Notes under the pieces: model-generated
Databases searched by the model: none
Seen by the model: only the letters and a program-made list of their open reading frames with translations
What the model was told of the DNA's origin: nothing
Program-made: the position numbers and the translations under genes
Shown here: positions 53,749 through 62,954 of the stretch, piece after piece
Layout: each line of letters starts with the position of its first letter
Position numbering within the stretch: position 1 is the first letter of the stretch
Source of the DNA: Rhizobiaceae bacterium
Lineage (GTDB): Bacteria > Pseudomonadota > Alphaproteobacteria > Rhizobiales > Rhizobiaceae
Assembly (NCBI GenBank): GCA_017640615.1
Contig: JAEPQK010000001.1
Coordinates: 186,001-250,000 of the forward strand
DNA: 64,000 nt
Direction of reading: 5' to 3'

Positions 53749-54840
53749 ATGTCAGAGATCAAACTGACCAATGTCGTTAAGCGCTATGGGCGGGTCGAAG
53801 TCGTCCACGGCATCAACCTCGAAATCGCTCACAACGAGTTCGTGGTGCTTGTTGGCCCTTCGGGCTGCGGCAAGTCCACGACGCTCAGGATGATCGCGGG
53901 GCTGGAAGAGATTTCCGACGGCGAAATCCATATTGGCGATGCGCTGGTGAACGATTTGCCGCCGCGCAAGCGCAACATCTCCATGGTGTTCCAGAACTAC
54001 GCGCTTTACCCGCATATGAGTGTGCGCGAAAATCTGGGCTTCGGGCTCAAGATCGCCAAGCAATCGGAGGCGATGATCGAGGAGCGCGTCGGCGAGGCGG
54101 CTGAAATTCTCGGTCTGTCGGAGCTGATGGACCGCACGCCGGCGGAACTCTCGGGCGGCCAACGGCAGCGTGTCGCCATGGGCCGCGCAATCGTGCGGCA
54201 CCCGGAAGCGTTTCTGTTCGACGAGCCGCTGTCGAACCTCGACGCCAAGCTGCGCGTGCAGATGCGCACCGAGATCAAGAAGCTGCACAGCAAGGTCAAG
54301 ACGACCGTCGTCTACGTTACGCACGATCAGGTCGAGGCGATGACGCTTGCCGACCGTATCGTGGTGATGAAGGACGGCTATATCGAGCAGGTCGGCACGC
54401 CGATGGAAGTGTTCAACCACCCGGTCAATACCTTCGTCGCCAGCTTCATCGGCTCGCCGCCGATGAACCTCATTCCAGCACGTGTCGAAAGCGGCAAGGT
54501 CAAGTTGGCCGACGGCGCCTCTGTGCCGGTACCCAACAGGCTGGCTGATAAGGTGCGCGACGGCCAGGACGTGATTTTCGGCCTTAGGCCCGACGACATG
54601 ACGCCCGAGGGACACGGCATCAACGATACCGGTCAGGTGGCGACGCTCGAGCTGACTGTCGATCTTGCGGAACTGCTTGGCACGGAGACGCTGCTTTACA
54701 CGCAGCTCGGCGGACAGGACGCACTCGGCAAGATGTTCGATCCACGAGACGTGGCAGCCGGCGAGACACTCAGGTTCCGCCTTTCGCTCGACAAGGCGCA
54801 TCTCTTCGATGCCACAAGCGGCAAATCGGTGAGGCTCTGA
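53749..54840 (+). CDS. Sugar ABC transporter ATPase (UgpC/MalK-like)
   Basis: Energising subunit of the CUT1 importer, 363 residues. Walker A GPSGCGKST (about 37-45), Q-loop MVFQNYALYPHM, signature LSGGQRQRVAMGRAIV, Walker B AFLFDEPLSNLDA, switch YVTHDQVEAM. The C-terminal third is the regulatory TOBE/OB domain with GSPPMNLIPARV and FGLRPDDM. Intact. Confidence 0.95.
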   Translation: MSEIKLTNVVKRYGRVEVVHGINLEIAHNEFVVLVGPSGCGKSTTLRMIAGLEEISDGEIHIGDALVNDLPPRKRNISMVFQNYALYPHMSVRENLGFGLKIAKQSEAMIEERVGEAAEILGLSELMDRTPAELSGGQRQRVAMGRAIVRHPEAFLFDEPLSNLDAKLRVQMRTEIKKLHSKVKTTVVYVTHDQVEAMTLADRIVVMKDGYIEQVGTPMEVFNHPVNTFVASFIGSPPMNLIPARVESGKVKLADGASVPVPNRLADKVRDGQDVIFGLRPDDMTPEGHGINDTGQVATLELTVDLAELLGTETLLYTQLGGQDALGKMFDPRDVAAGETLRFRLSLDKAHLFDATSGKSVRL

Positions 54841-54843
54841 CGA

Positions 54844-55962
54844 ATGGCGCGCATAGCTTCAATCGAGATTTTGATGGTCGACCTTGCGCCGAAGATCGAG
54901 CGCGTGGACGCGATTCAGTCCTTTGTCAGCCAGGAAACGCCGTTTGTGCGCATCACCGACGAGGACGGTCAGGTGGGCACCGGCTACAGCTACACGATCG
55001 GCACCGGCGGACCGGCGATCATCAGCCTGCTGAAGGAAACGCTCGCGCCGCGGCTTGTTGGCCGCGAAGCTGAAGAAATCGGAGGCATATGGCGTGACTT
55101 GCTCTTTGCAACGCACGCCACGGCGGTCGGGGCGATTACCTCCCTGGCTCTGGCCGCCATAGACACCGCGCTGTGGGATTTGCGATGCCGCCGCGCCGGG
55201 CTGCCGCTGTGGCGCATGGCCGGCGGCGCGAAAGAAAGCGTCGAGCTCTACACCACCGAAGGCGGATGGTTGCATCTTCCCAAGGAATGCCTGGTCGCTG
55301 ACGCCGTGGCGATGAAAAGCAAGGGCTTCTCAGGCGCCAAATTCAAGATCGGGAAGCCGTCGATCGCGGAGGATCGGGCGCGGCTTGCGGCGGTGCGCGA
55401 AGCGGTCGGAGACGATTTTCGCATCATGGTCGATGCCAATCAGGCGTTCAGCCTGGCGGAAGCCATGCGCCGTGCGGACATGCTGGCCGAGCTTGGCATC
55501 CATTGGTTCGAAGAGCCGATGCCGGCAGACGATGTCGGCGCGCATCGCCGCCTGGCGGAACATTCGCGCGTGCCGATCGCGGTCGGCGAGAGCATGTACA
55601 GCCTTAGCCAGTTTAAGGACTATCTGGAGCAGGGCGCCTGCTCGGTCGTGCAGGCAGATGTGGCGCGCGTCGGCGGGATCACCCCGTGGCTCAAAATCGC
55701 GCATTTGGCCGAGGCCTTCAACGTGCCGGTCTGTCCGCATTTCCTGATGGAACTGCATGTGTCGCTCGTCTGCGCCATCCCCAACGCGCCGGTTCTGGAG
55801 TTCATCCCACAGCTCGACGACCTGACCACAAGCGGGCTCGATATCAGGGAAGGGCGGGCTTACCCGTCCAGCGAGCCGGGACTGGGCATTGCATGGGACT
55901 GGCCGAAGATTCAGGCGAGCGCGGCTAGCGGTACACGGTACCTGTTCGAACAGGGAGATTGA
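54844..55962 (+). CDS. Enolase-superfamily dehydratase (mandelate racemase group), first copy
   Basis: Probable sugar-acid dehydratase producing a 2-keto-3-deoxy acid. 372 residues: N-terminal capping domain, then the barrel with K166-F-K168 (the base motif KxK), metal ligands D197 in MVDANQ, E223 in WFEEP and E249 in VGES, and the second base H299 in CPHFLMELH. This set is that of the mandelate racemase subgroup, which includes L-fuconate, L-rhamnonate, galactarate and tartrate dehydratases. Three bases after the importer ATPase. Specific substrate is not determinable; L-fuconate-like acid is favoured by the downstream genes. Confidence 0.9.
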   Translation: MARIASIEILMVDLAPKIERVDAIQSFVSQETPFVRITDEDGQVGTGYSYTIGTGGPAIISLLKETLAPRLVGREAEEIGGIWRDLLFATHATAVGAITSLALAAIDTALWDLRCRRAGLPLWRMAGGAKESVELYTTEGGWLHLPKECLVADAVAMKSKGFSGAKFKIGKPSIAEDRARLAAVREAVGDDFRIMVDANQAFSLAEAMRRADMLAELGIHWFEEPMPADDVGAHRRLAEHSRVPIAVGESMYSLSQFKDYLEQGACSVVQADVARVGGITPWLKIAHLAEAFNVPVCPHFLMELHVSLVCAIPNAPVLEFIPQLDDLTTSGLDIREGRAYPSSEPGLGIAWDWPKIQASAASGTRYLFEQGD

Positions 55963-55964
55963 CG

Positions 55965-56294
55965 ATGCAGCGCATGGGCATGGTGATCGGCCTCAACGCG
56001 GAGAAGGTGGCTGAATACAAGGAACTGCACGCCAATGCATGGCCGGGCATTCTGGACATGATCTCGGCGTGCAACATCACCAACTATTCCATCTTCTTGA
56101 AAGAGCCGGAGAACCTTCTCTTCGGTTATTGGGAATATACGGGCACGGATTTCGAGGCCGACGCCGCGAAAATGGCCGCCGATCCGCTGACCCAGAAATG
56201 GTGGGATGTGTGTATGCCCTGTCAGGCGCCGCTCGAAACCCGCAAGGAAGGAGAGTGGTGGGCGATGATGGAAGAGGTTTTCCATCATGACTGA
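55965..56294 (+). CDS. L-rhamnose mutarotase-like protein
   Basis: Interconverts anomers of a 6-deoxyhexose. 109 residues, dimeric ferredoxin-like fold. The family motif KVAEYKELHANAWPGILDMI (about 15-34) contains the active His, and NYSIFL, FGYWEY and the conserved W-rich EGEWWAMMEEVFHHD tail match RhaM/YiiL relatives. Presence of a mutarotase argues that the imported compound is a free sugar. Overlaps the next gene by 8 bases. Confidence 0.92.
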   Translation: MQRMGMVIGLNAEKVAEYKELHANAWPGILDMISACNITNYSIFLKEPENLLFGYWEYTGTDFEADAAKMAADPLTQKWWDVCMPCQAPLETRKEGEWWAMMEEVFHHD

Positions 56295-56937
56295 TCCGCG
56301 CATCGAAAAGCTGGGGGCCTGCTACACCAGCGTCATCCACGATGTGCTGCGCGGTATGGGCCGGCGCAATTTCACACTGCCGCCGCGGATGACGCCGCTG
56401 CAACCGGAGATAGTACTTTGCGGACCTGCCTGGACAGTTGAAGGCCGCGTCGATGAAACCGCCGATGCGCATGAGACGCTGCTGGCCTGGACCGGGCTTC
56501 TGTCGAGGGCCAGGCCCGGACATATCTGGGCTGCACAGCCGCACACGCATGAGATCGCACAGATGGGCGAATTGTCGGCCGAGACGCTGCATGGCAAAGG
56601 CGTGCTCGGCTGCGTGCTCGACGGCGCGCTGCGCGATGCGAACTTCATTCTTGACCTGAAATTCCCGTGCTGGCGCACGCACCACACACCGCGAGACGTT
56701 GTAGGCTTCTGGCTACCAACGGGCTCCGAGATCGACATCATGATCGGCGACGTGCGGATCCGCCCAGGTGACTGGCTGCATGGCGACCGCGACGGCATGG
56801 TCTGCATTCCGGCAGAACTCGTTGACGAGGTGCTCGAGAAAGCGGCTGCGGCCATGCAGACCGAGAGCAAGGTCCGCAAGGCGATCCTCGACGGTGTCGA
56901 TCCGCAGGAGGCCTACCTGAAATACGGCAAGTTCTGA
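56287..56937 (+). CDS. RraA-like aldolase/decarboxylase family protein
   Basis: Member of the RraA / 4-hydroxy-4-methyl-2-oxoglutarate aldolase family, 216 residues. LGCVLDGALRDANFI (about 99-113) and WLHGDRDGMVCIPAELV (about 158-174) provide the Arg and Asp of the oxaloacetate decarboxylase/aldolase site. Family members cleave 2-keto-4-hydroxy acids to pyruvate or are simple decarboxylases. Here it could cleave a keto-deoxy-type intermediate. Overlaps the mutarotase gene by 8 bases, 2 bases before the second enolase-type gene. Confidence 0.88.
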   Translation: MTDPRIEKLGACYTSVIHDVLRGMGRRNFTLPPRMTPLQPEIVLCGPAWTVEGRVDETADAHETLLAWTGLLSRARPGHIWAAQPHTHEIAQMGELSAETLHGKGVLGCVLDGALRDANFILDLKFPCWRTHHTPRDVVGFWLPTGSEIDIMIGDVRIRPGDWLHGDRDGMVCIPAELVDEVLEKAAAAMQTESKVRKAILDGVDPQEAYLKYGKF

Positions 56938-56939
56938 CC

Positions 56940-58052
56940 ATGCGTATTGCCGGGCTGGACATTCGCGCATGCAGATATTCGGGATCGTCGGTTCCGGGTG
57001 CTGCGATGCGCGACGGCCAGTCGCAGGATGCGCTGGAGTTTCTGGTCTACACGTTGCGCACCGAATGCGGCCGAGAAGCCTCCATGTTCGGATTTGCCGG
57101 GCGTTCAGCACTTGGCGCCGGGCAACTTGCTGCTGCGTCTTTGCGCCCGTTTTTCGAGGGCCGAAACGCTCTGGAACGCGAGGCCGCGTGGCTCGACTGG
57201 CGCGTTTCCGACCGCTGGTGGCATCATTTGCCGATCTACAGCTATGGCCCGGTCGACTGTTGCTTGTGGATCCTCGCCGCGGAGGCTGCGGGGCAACCGC
57301 TGTGGCGTTATGCCGGTGGAGCGCGGGCACAGGTGCCGATCTATGCGTCGTCCATGGTGCTGAGCGATGCCGACGCGTATGCGGCGGAAGCGGTTGCCGT
57401 GAAGGCGGCAGGCATGAAGGCCTACAAGATACATCCGCCCGGCCGCTCGCTGGACGAGGATATCGGCATCCACCGTGCCGTTCGTGAGGCAGTGGGATCG
57501 GATTTCACACTGATGTCGGACCCGGTCGCGCCCTACACGTTGGAAGAGGCGGTCCGGCTCGGGCGGGTGCTCGAAGAACTCGACTATCGCTGGCTGGAAG
57601 AGCCTCTGCCGGACGAGGCATTCGGCGCGCTGCGCGAACTCACGCGTGTACTCGACATACCGATCGTTGGCACGGAAGTTTTGCCAAAACATCCTTATTC
57701 GGTGGCGGAGTGTATCGCGACGCGCGTCGTTGATGCCGTGCGTGCCGACCCCTCCTGGTGCGGCGGTGTCACCGGAACATTGAAAACCGCGACGCTCGCA
57801 TCGGCTTTTCATGTGAATTGCGAGCTTCACACGACGATATTCCACCCGCTTGAGCTTGTGTCTCTTCACGTCAACGGTGCTATCGGAAACTCATCCTATC
57901 TGGAACTGCTGTGGCCGACGGAGCCGTTCGCGTTCGGGCTCGACCAGCCGCTGCCGATCGAAAACGGGATTGCGACGATGCCTAAAGGACCGGGGCTTGG
58001 GATCGGGCTCGACTGGGACCTTATCGACAACGCCACGATTGCGGAGCTTTGA
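56940..58052 (+). CDS. Enolase-superfamily dehydratase, second copy
   Basis: Second sugar-acid dehydratase-like protein, 370 residues, only distantly similar to the one at 54844. Catalytic residues by motif: K163-I-H165 in AYKIHPPG (a KxH rather than KxK arrangement), D194 in MSDPV, E220 in WLEEP and E246 in GTEV, with a His-rich CELHTTIFHP in place of the usual single His. Such changes imply a different reaction or substrate. It lies in the same operon, so the cluster may process two sugar acids or two stereoisomers. Confidence 0.85.
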   Translation: MRIAGLDIRACRYSGSSVPGAAMRDGQSQDALEFLVYTLRTECGREASMFGFAGRSALGAGQLAAASLRPFFEGRNALEREAAWLDWRVSDRWWHHLPIYSYGPVDCCLWILAAEAAGQPLWRYAGGARAQVPIYASSMVLSDADAYAAEAVAVKAAGMKAYKIHPPGRSLDEDIGIHRAVREAVGSDFTLMSDPVAPYTLEEAVRLGRVLEELDYRWLEEPLPDEAFGALRELTRVLDIPIVGTEVLPKHPYSVAECIATRVVDAVRADPSWCGGVTGTLKTATLASAFHVNCELHTTIFHPLELVSLHVNGAIGNSSYLELLWPTEPFAFGLDQPLPIENGIATMPKGPGLGIGLDWDLIDNATIAEL

Positions 58053-58054
58053 AG

Positions 58055-58387
58055 TTGAACGACAACGATACCCGGCTGCTGTTGCTGAACGAGGAGGACA
58101 ATGTGTTTGTCCTGCGCGCAGCCGTTGAGGCCGGCGAGACCATTACGGTCGCCGGCGTGACCGTGCAAATCGGCGAGCGCATCGGTATGGGTCACAAGCT
58201 TGCGCGCCGCGCCATCCAGCCCGGCGAAAAGGTGCTGAAATACGGCGCGCCGATCGGCTCGGTCACGCGTGCGGTCGCGATTGGCGAGCATGTGCATCTG
58301 AACAACCTCAAGAGCGACTACACGCAGACCCATTCGCTGGAAGAGGCGCGCGCCGCCAACGACTTCGTTGAAGGAGCGAACACATGA
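58055..58387 (+). CDS. UxaA family, small SAF-domain subunit
   Basis: Small part of a split altronate-dehydratase-type enzyme, 110 residues. TTG start at 58055 with GGAG eight bases upstream. The SAF-domain pattern is seen in MGHKLARRAIQPGEKVLKYG (about 45-64) and GEHVHLNNLKSDY near 80-92. In UxaA and GarD both domains are one polypeptide; the split form is known from altronate-like and (2R)-sulfolactate lyases (SuyAB). Overlaps the large-subunit gene by 4 bases, so the two parts form one enzyme. Confidence 0.88.
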   Translation: MNDNDTRLLLLNEEDNVFVLRAAVEAGETITVAGVTVQIGERIGMGHKLARRAIQPGEKVLKYGAPIGSVTRAVAIGEHVHLNNLKSDYTQTHSLEEARAANDFVEGANT

Positions 58388-59577
58388 GCGCGCTCACCGG
58401 ATATCCCCGCGCTGACGGACGCAAGGGCATTCGCAATGTGGTCGCTGTCGCGTATCTCGTGGAATGCGCGCATCACGTAGCACGCGAGATCGCCTGGCCA
58501 CAGCGCACACAAGCGCATGTGATCGGATTTCCCGGATGCTTCCCGAACGAATATGCGCAGAAGATGATGGAGCGCCTGTGCACGCATCCCAATGTGGGTG
58601 GTGTGCTTCTGGTTTCACTTGGGTGCGAGAGCTTCAACCGCTACCAGCTGGAGCGTACCATCCGCGATTCCGGCCGGCCGGTGGAAACGCTGGTCATTCA
58701 GCGTGACGGCGGCACCGCAGCCACGATCGCGCGCGGCCAGCAGTGGGTTGCCGATACGCTTGCAGAACTCAGCGGCGCGGAGCGTGTGCCGATGGACGTG
58801 TCGGAACTGGTGATCGGCACTGTGTGCGGCGGGTCGGATGGCACCAGCGGCATCTCGGGCAATCCGGCAGTGGGCCGCGCGTTCGACCGCTTCGTTTCTG
58901 AAGGTGCCACCTGCATTTTTGAGGAAACGGGCGAGCTGATCGGCTGCGAAAACATCATGGCGGCGCGTGCGGCAACGCCTGAACTCGCGGGCGAACTCCA
59001 CGCCTCGGTCGCCAAGGCCGCATGCTATTACGCAACGCTCGGTTTCGGCAGCTTCGCCGCCGGCAACGCCGATGGCGGGCTGACCACGATCGAAGAAAAG
59101 TCGATGGGGGCCTATGCGAAATCCGGCAGCTCGCAGATTTCCGGCCTGATCAAGCCAGGTGACATCCCGCCGCGCGGCGGCCTCTATCTGATGGACGTTG
59201 TGCCGGACGGCGAAGTGCGCTTCGGGTTCCCGAATATTTCCGACAATGCCGAGATCGTGGAGATGATGGCGTCGGGGGCGCATATGACGTTGTTCGTCAC
59301 CGGACGCGGCTCAGTGGTGGGTTCTGCGCTAGCGCCGGTCATCAAGGTTGCTGCCAACCCGGTTATGTATGAGCGCCTTTCACAGGACATGGACGTGAAC
59401 GCCGGCCGTATCATGACCGGCGACGCGACGCTGGATGAAATCGGTGACGAAATTCACGAACTTGCCGTGCGGGTGGGCGCCGGCGAAGCAACCAAATCGG
59501 AAGCGCTCGGCCATGCCGAGTTCATTCTGACCTATAAATCGTTCGAACCGATCGGGCCCGCATGTCTGCCGGTTTAG
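58384..59577 (+). CDS. UxaA family, large catalytic subunit
   Basis: Catalytic part of the split altronate/galactarate dehydratase-type enzyme, 397 residues. Opens with GYPRADGRKGIRNVVAVAYLVEC, the family start after the SAF domain. GTVCGGSDGTSGISGNPAVG (about 140-159) and the Cys- and Glu-containing FEETGELIGCENIM (about 179-192) are the iron-site region, and the end FEPIGPACLPV is as in homologues. Works with the small subunit just upstream. In this sugar cluster a sugar-acid dehydratase is more likely than a sulfolactate lyase. Confidence 0.88.
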   Translation: MSALTGYPRADGRKGIRNVVAVAYLVECAHHVAREIAWPQRTQAHVIGFPGCFPNEYAQKMMERLCTHPNVGGVLLVSLGCESFNRYQLERTIRDSGRPVETLVIQRDGGTAATIARGQQWVADTLAELSGAERVPMDVSELVIGTVCGGSDGTSGISGNPAVGRAFDRFVSEGATCIFEETGELIGCENIMAARAATPELAGELHASVAKAACYYATLGFGSFAAGNADGGLTTIEEKSMGAYAKSGSSQISGLIKPGDIPPRGGLYLMDVVPDGEVRFGFPNISDNAEIVEMMASGAHMTLFVTGRGSVVGSALAPVIKVAANPVMYERLSQDMDVNAGRIMTGDATLDEIGDEIHELAVRVGAGEATKSEALGHAEFILTYKSFEPIGPACLPV

Positions 59578-59589
59578 ACAAAGAGTTGA

Positions 59590-60342
<753 letters not shown>

Positions 60343-60354
60343 AGGAGCAGAATT

Positions 60355-61203
60355 GTGAAGCTTGTACGTTTTGGTGAAAGCGGGGCGGAGAAGCCCGGCA
60401 TCGTGGACGCCGATGGCGCGATCCGCGACCTGTCGGGTGTGGTGTCCGATATTGGCGGCGAGGCAATCTCGCCAGATGGGCTTGCCAAGCTCGCCGCGGT
60501 TGACCCGGGCTCCTTGCCGCTGGCGCCAGAGGGCGCACGCCTTGGCCCCTGCGTGGCGGGAACCGGCAAATTCATCTGCATCGGCCTGAACTATGCCGAC
60601 CACGCCGCCGAAAGCGGCATGGACGTGCCGCCGGAGCCGGTCATTTTCATGAAGGCGACCAGTGCGATCTGCGGTCCAAACGACCCGATCATCATTCCGC
60701 GCGGCAGCGAGAAAACCGACTGGGAAGTCGAGCTCTCGGTCATCATCGGAAAGCGCGCCAAATATGTCTCCGAGGAAAACGCACTCGATTACGTTGCCGG
60801 CTATGCCGTCACCAACGACGTTTCGGAGCGCGCCTTCCAGATCGAGCACGCCGGCCAATGGACCAAAGGCAAGTCGAGCGACAATTTCGGCCAGATCGGC
60901 CCGTGGCTGGTGACGCGCGACGAGGTGGCCGACCCGCAGAACCTTTCCATGTGGCTCAAGGTGAATGGCGACACCAAGCAGGACGGTTCGACCCGCACCA
61001 TGGTCTACGGCGTGGCGCATCTCGTCGCCTATCTCAGCCGCTTCATGAGCCTGCATCCGGGCGATGTGATTTCGACCGGCACGCCGCCCGGCGTGGGCAT
61101 GGGCCAGAAACCGCCGCGCTATCTCAAGCCCGGCGATGTCGTTGAACTGGGGATTGAAGGTCTCGGCGCCCAGCGACAGGACGTTATTGCCGACCCTGAA
61201 TAG
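60355..61203 (+). CDS. FAH family hydrolase, 2,4-diketo-3-deoxy-L-fuconate hydrolase-like
   Basis: Probably cleaves the C-C bond of a 2,4-diketo-3-deoxy acid, giving pyruvate and L-lactate. 282 residues, GTG start. The metal site is in PVIFMKATSAICGPND (about 93-108) and EVELSVIIGKRAKYVS (E of EVE, about 125-140), then YAVTNDVSERAFQ, GPWLVTRDEV and GDVISTGTPPGVGMG, the FAH signature. Ureidoglycolate lyase-like enzymes are close relatives but fit the context less. Confidence 0.9.
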   Translation: MKLVRFGESGAEKPGIVDADGAIRDLSGVVSDIGGEAISPDGLAKLAAVDPGSLPLAPEGARLGPCVAGTGKFICIGLNYADHAAESGMDVPPEPVIFMKATSAICGPNDPIIIPRGSEKTDWEVELSVIIGKRAKYVSEENALDYVAGYAVTNDVSERAFQIEHAGQWTKGKSSDNFGQIGPWLVTRDEVADPQNLSMWLKVNGDTKQDGSTRTMVYGVAHLVAYLSRFMSLHPGDVISTGTPPGVGMGQKPPRYLKPGDVVELGIEGLGAQRQDVIADPE

Positions 61204-61212
61204 AGGAACGCC

Positions 61213-62067
61213 ATGATACCGCTGCTCGATACCCATCAGCATCTCGTCTACCGCGACCAGGCCGGCTACGGCTGGACGCATGACATCCCGAAATTGGCCA
61301 AGGGCGACTTCACGGTCGCGGACTATGCCGGTCTGACAAAAGATGCGGGTATCGGCGGCACATTGTTCATGGAAACCGGCGTTGACGATGCCGACTATCA
61401 GGCCGAAACACGCTTCGTGAACGGCCTGGCCGGCGACCCGTCAAATGGGATCGCTGGTCTGATCGCCTCGATCCGGCCGGAAGAAGACGAGGGCTTCGAC
61501 GCCTGGCTTGACGAGACGCTCGGTATGGGTGTCGTCGGCTATCGGCGCATATTACACGTCGTTGACGATGCAATGTCGCAGAACGATGGCTTCCGCCGCA
61601 ATGTTCGCAAAATTGGCGCTGCCGGCAAGACATTCGACATGTGCTTTCTCGCCCGCCAGTTGCCTATTGCGCGCGAGTTTGCCTCGGCTTGCGACAATAC
61701 CCGGCTGGTGCTCGATCACTGCGGGGTGCCGGACATCGCCGGGGGCGGGCTCGACCCGTGGCGCGTCGATATGAAGGCGCTTTCGGAACTGCCGAATGTG
61801 ACGTGCAAGCTTTCGGGCATCCTCGCCTATTGCGCGCCGGGCGAAGCGACGCTCGACGCGATCAGACCCTATGTCGACCATGTGCTAACCTGCTTCGGGC
61901 CAGAGCGCATGGTGTGGGGCAGCGACTGGCCGGTCGTCGATATGGCCAACGGGCTGCCGGACTGGATAACAGCGACCCGGGCAATTCTTGGCGAACTGTC
62001 CGAGGAAGAGGCATCGGCAATTGCGCACCGCACGGCTGAGCGGGTCTACCAGGTCAGTCTGGGCTGA
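61213..62067 (+). CDS. COG3618 amidohydrolase, L-fucono-1,5-lactonase-like
   Basis: Hydrolyses a sugar lactone to its acid. 284 residues, TIM-barrel: LLDTHQHLVYRDQAGYGWT (about 4-22; HxH metal site), LDHCGVPDIAGGG (about 168-180) and VWGSDWPVVDMANG (about 234-247) with the catalytic Asp. COG3618 includes L-fuconolactonase and L-rhamnono-lactonase. It completes the set lactonase-dehydratase-dehydrogenase-hydrolase; it is last of the rightward operon and followed by a hairpin. Confidence 0.88.
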   Translation: MIPLLDTHQHLVYRDQAGYGWTHDIPKLAKGDFTVADYAGLTKDAGIGGTLFMETGVDDADYQAETRFVNGLAGDPSNGIAGLIASIRPEEDEGFDAWLDETLGMGVVGYRRILHVVDDAMSQNDGFRRNVRKIGAAGKTFDMCFLARQLPIAREFASACDNTRLVLDHCGVPDIAGGGLDPWRVDMKALSELPNVTCKLSGILAYCAPGEATLDAIRPYVDHVLTCFGPERMVWGSDWPVVDMANGLPDWITATRAILGELSEEEASAIAHRTAERVYQVSLG

Positions 62068-62091
62068 TATCGCATCACGATGTGAACACCG

Positions 62092-62108
62092 GCCGCGCTG
62101 GGCGCGGC
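62092..62108 (+). terminator. Hairpin after the sugar-acid operon
   Basis: GCCGCGC (62092-62098) and GCGCGGC (62102-62108) pair exactly around TGG, 25 bases after the lactonase stop. No T-run follows, so factor-independent termination is doubtful. Confidence 0.4.
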
Positions 62109-62154
62109 ACGGCGATCTCTGCTAGGTAAGGCCTCCTGCCTGGCGGAGAAACAC

Positions 62155-62646
62155 ATGATCACCACCGAACGTCTCTGCCTTCGACGCGCGCGAATGGATG
62201 ATCTTGAAGACCTGCACCGGGTCTTCTCGCATCCCGCCGCCATGCGGTACTGGGACAGCCTGCCTTACGAAGACATCGAGCAGACCCGGCGTTTATTGAC
62301 GGGCATGGTCGCGGCGTCTGAGACTGAAAGCGACGATTTTGTCGTCGAGTATCAGGAAAGAGCCATTGGCAAGGCCGGCTGCTGGCGCATGGGCGAGATC
62401 GGCTTCATCCTGCATCCCGATTATTGGGGCCTGGGCCTTGCGCATGAGGCGTTGAGCGCGGTGATCCCGCATGTTTTCGGCGCGCTGCCCGTCGACTGTT
62501 TGGAAGCGGATGTCGATCCGAGAAACGACGCCTCGCTCAAGCTGCTCGCGAAGCTCGGCTTTCGCGAAACCGGTCGTGCGGAGCGCACATTGCAAGTCGG
62601 CGACGAGTGGTGCGACAGCGTCTATCTCGCGTTGCCGCGACCCTGA
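62155..62646 (+). CDS. GNAT family N-acetyltransferase
   Basis: Acetyl-CoA-dependent acetyltransferase of the RimJ/RimL type, 163 residues. [21 protein letters not shown] at the N-terminus, [21 protein letters not shown] (about 81-101; the G-x-G-x-A acetyl-CoA loop), and the [21 protein letters not shown] block (about 122-142). Substrate (a protein N-terminus, amino acid or antibiotic) is not determinable. Start has GGCGGAG nearby. No operon partner. Confidence 0.9.
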   Translation: MITTERLCLRRARMDDLEDLHRVFSHPAAMRYWDSLPYEDIEQTRRLLTGMVAASETESDDFVVEYQERAIGKAGCWRMGEIGFILHPDYWGLGLAHEALSAVIPHVFGALPVDCLEADVDPRNDASLKLLAKLGFRETGRAERTLQVGDEWCDSVYLALPRP

Positions 62647-62671
62647 GGCAGGCACAGTATATCACCGAAGA

Positions 62672-62839
62672 GGGGGCAGCTTTGCCAAGGCGATAGAATT
62701 GGCGGAAAAGGTCGCGCCGCTGACGAGCCTCGCGATCTGTTGCGCAATGAGCCAGAATGAACAACACGTCGGAATGGATGCCGCCTATGCCGAAGCCTTT
62801 GCCAACAATATGGCGGCTCGCGTGTGGCCCAACAGCTAG
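62672..62839 (+). pseudogene. Possible remnant of an enoyl-CoA hydratase C-terminus
   Basis: An open segment just after the GNAT stop reads [20 protein letters not shown] then CCAMSQNEQ and ends in WPNS before a stop. AxELAEKVA..L...AIC.A is the pattern near the C-terminus of crotonase-fold proteins. There is no start or N-terminal part. It lies directly before a dmdB fragment, so it may be the end of a deleted hydratase gene. Similarity is short and tentative. Confidence 0.35.
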
Positions 62840-62852
62840 TTCAGGCAGAACT

Positions 62853-62954
62853 GTGATGCATCGCACCTTCGGGTCCCTTCCCAAAATACCCACTGGCAAG
62901 ATCCAGAAGTTCCGGCTTCGCATTCGCGCCAAAGAATTGGAAAAACTGGAATGA
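62853..62954 (+). pseudogene. C-terminal remnant of a DmdB-like acyl-CoA ligase
   Basis: Only the last 33 codons of an AMP-forming acyl-CoA ligase remain. FGSLPKIPTGKIQKFRLR carries the catalytic-lysine A10 motif (LPK-x-x-TGKIQK) and is followed by a helix RAKELEKLE and stop. Its TGA overlaps the dmdA start (ATGA), so the natural junction of the two genes survives while the body of the ligase gene is gone. 3-methylmercaptopropionyl-CoA ligase DmdB performs the step after DmdA, so this is most simply a dmdB remnant. Confidence 0.7.

Noticed and set aside
62757..62954. 65-codon frame as an intact small gene
   Set aside because: Its second half is the C-terminal catalytic motif of an acyl-CoA ligase and the first half is in a different sense from any family; it is better read as a gene remnant.
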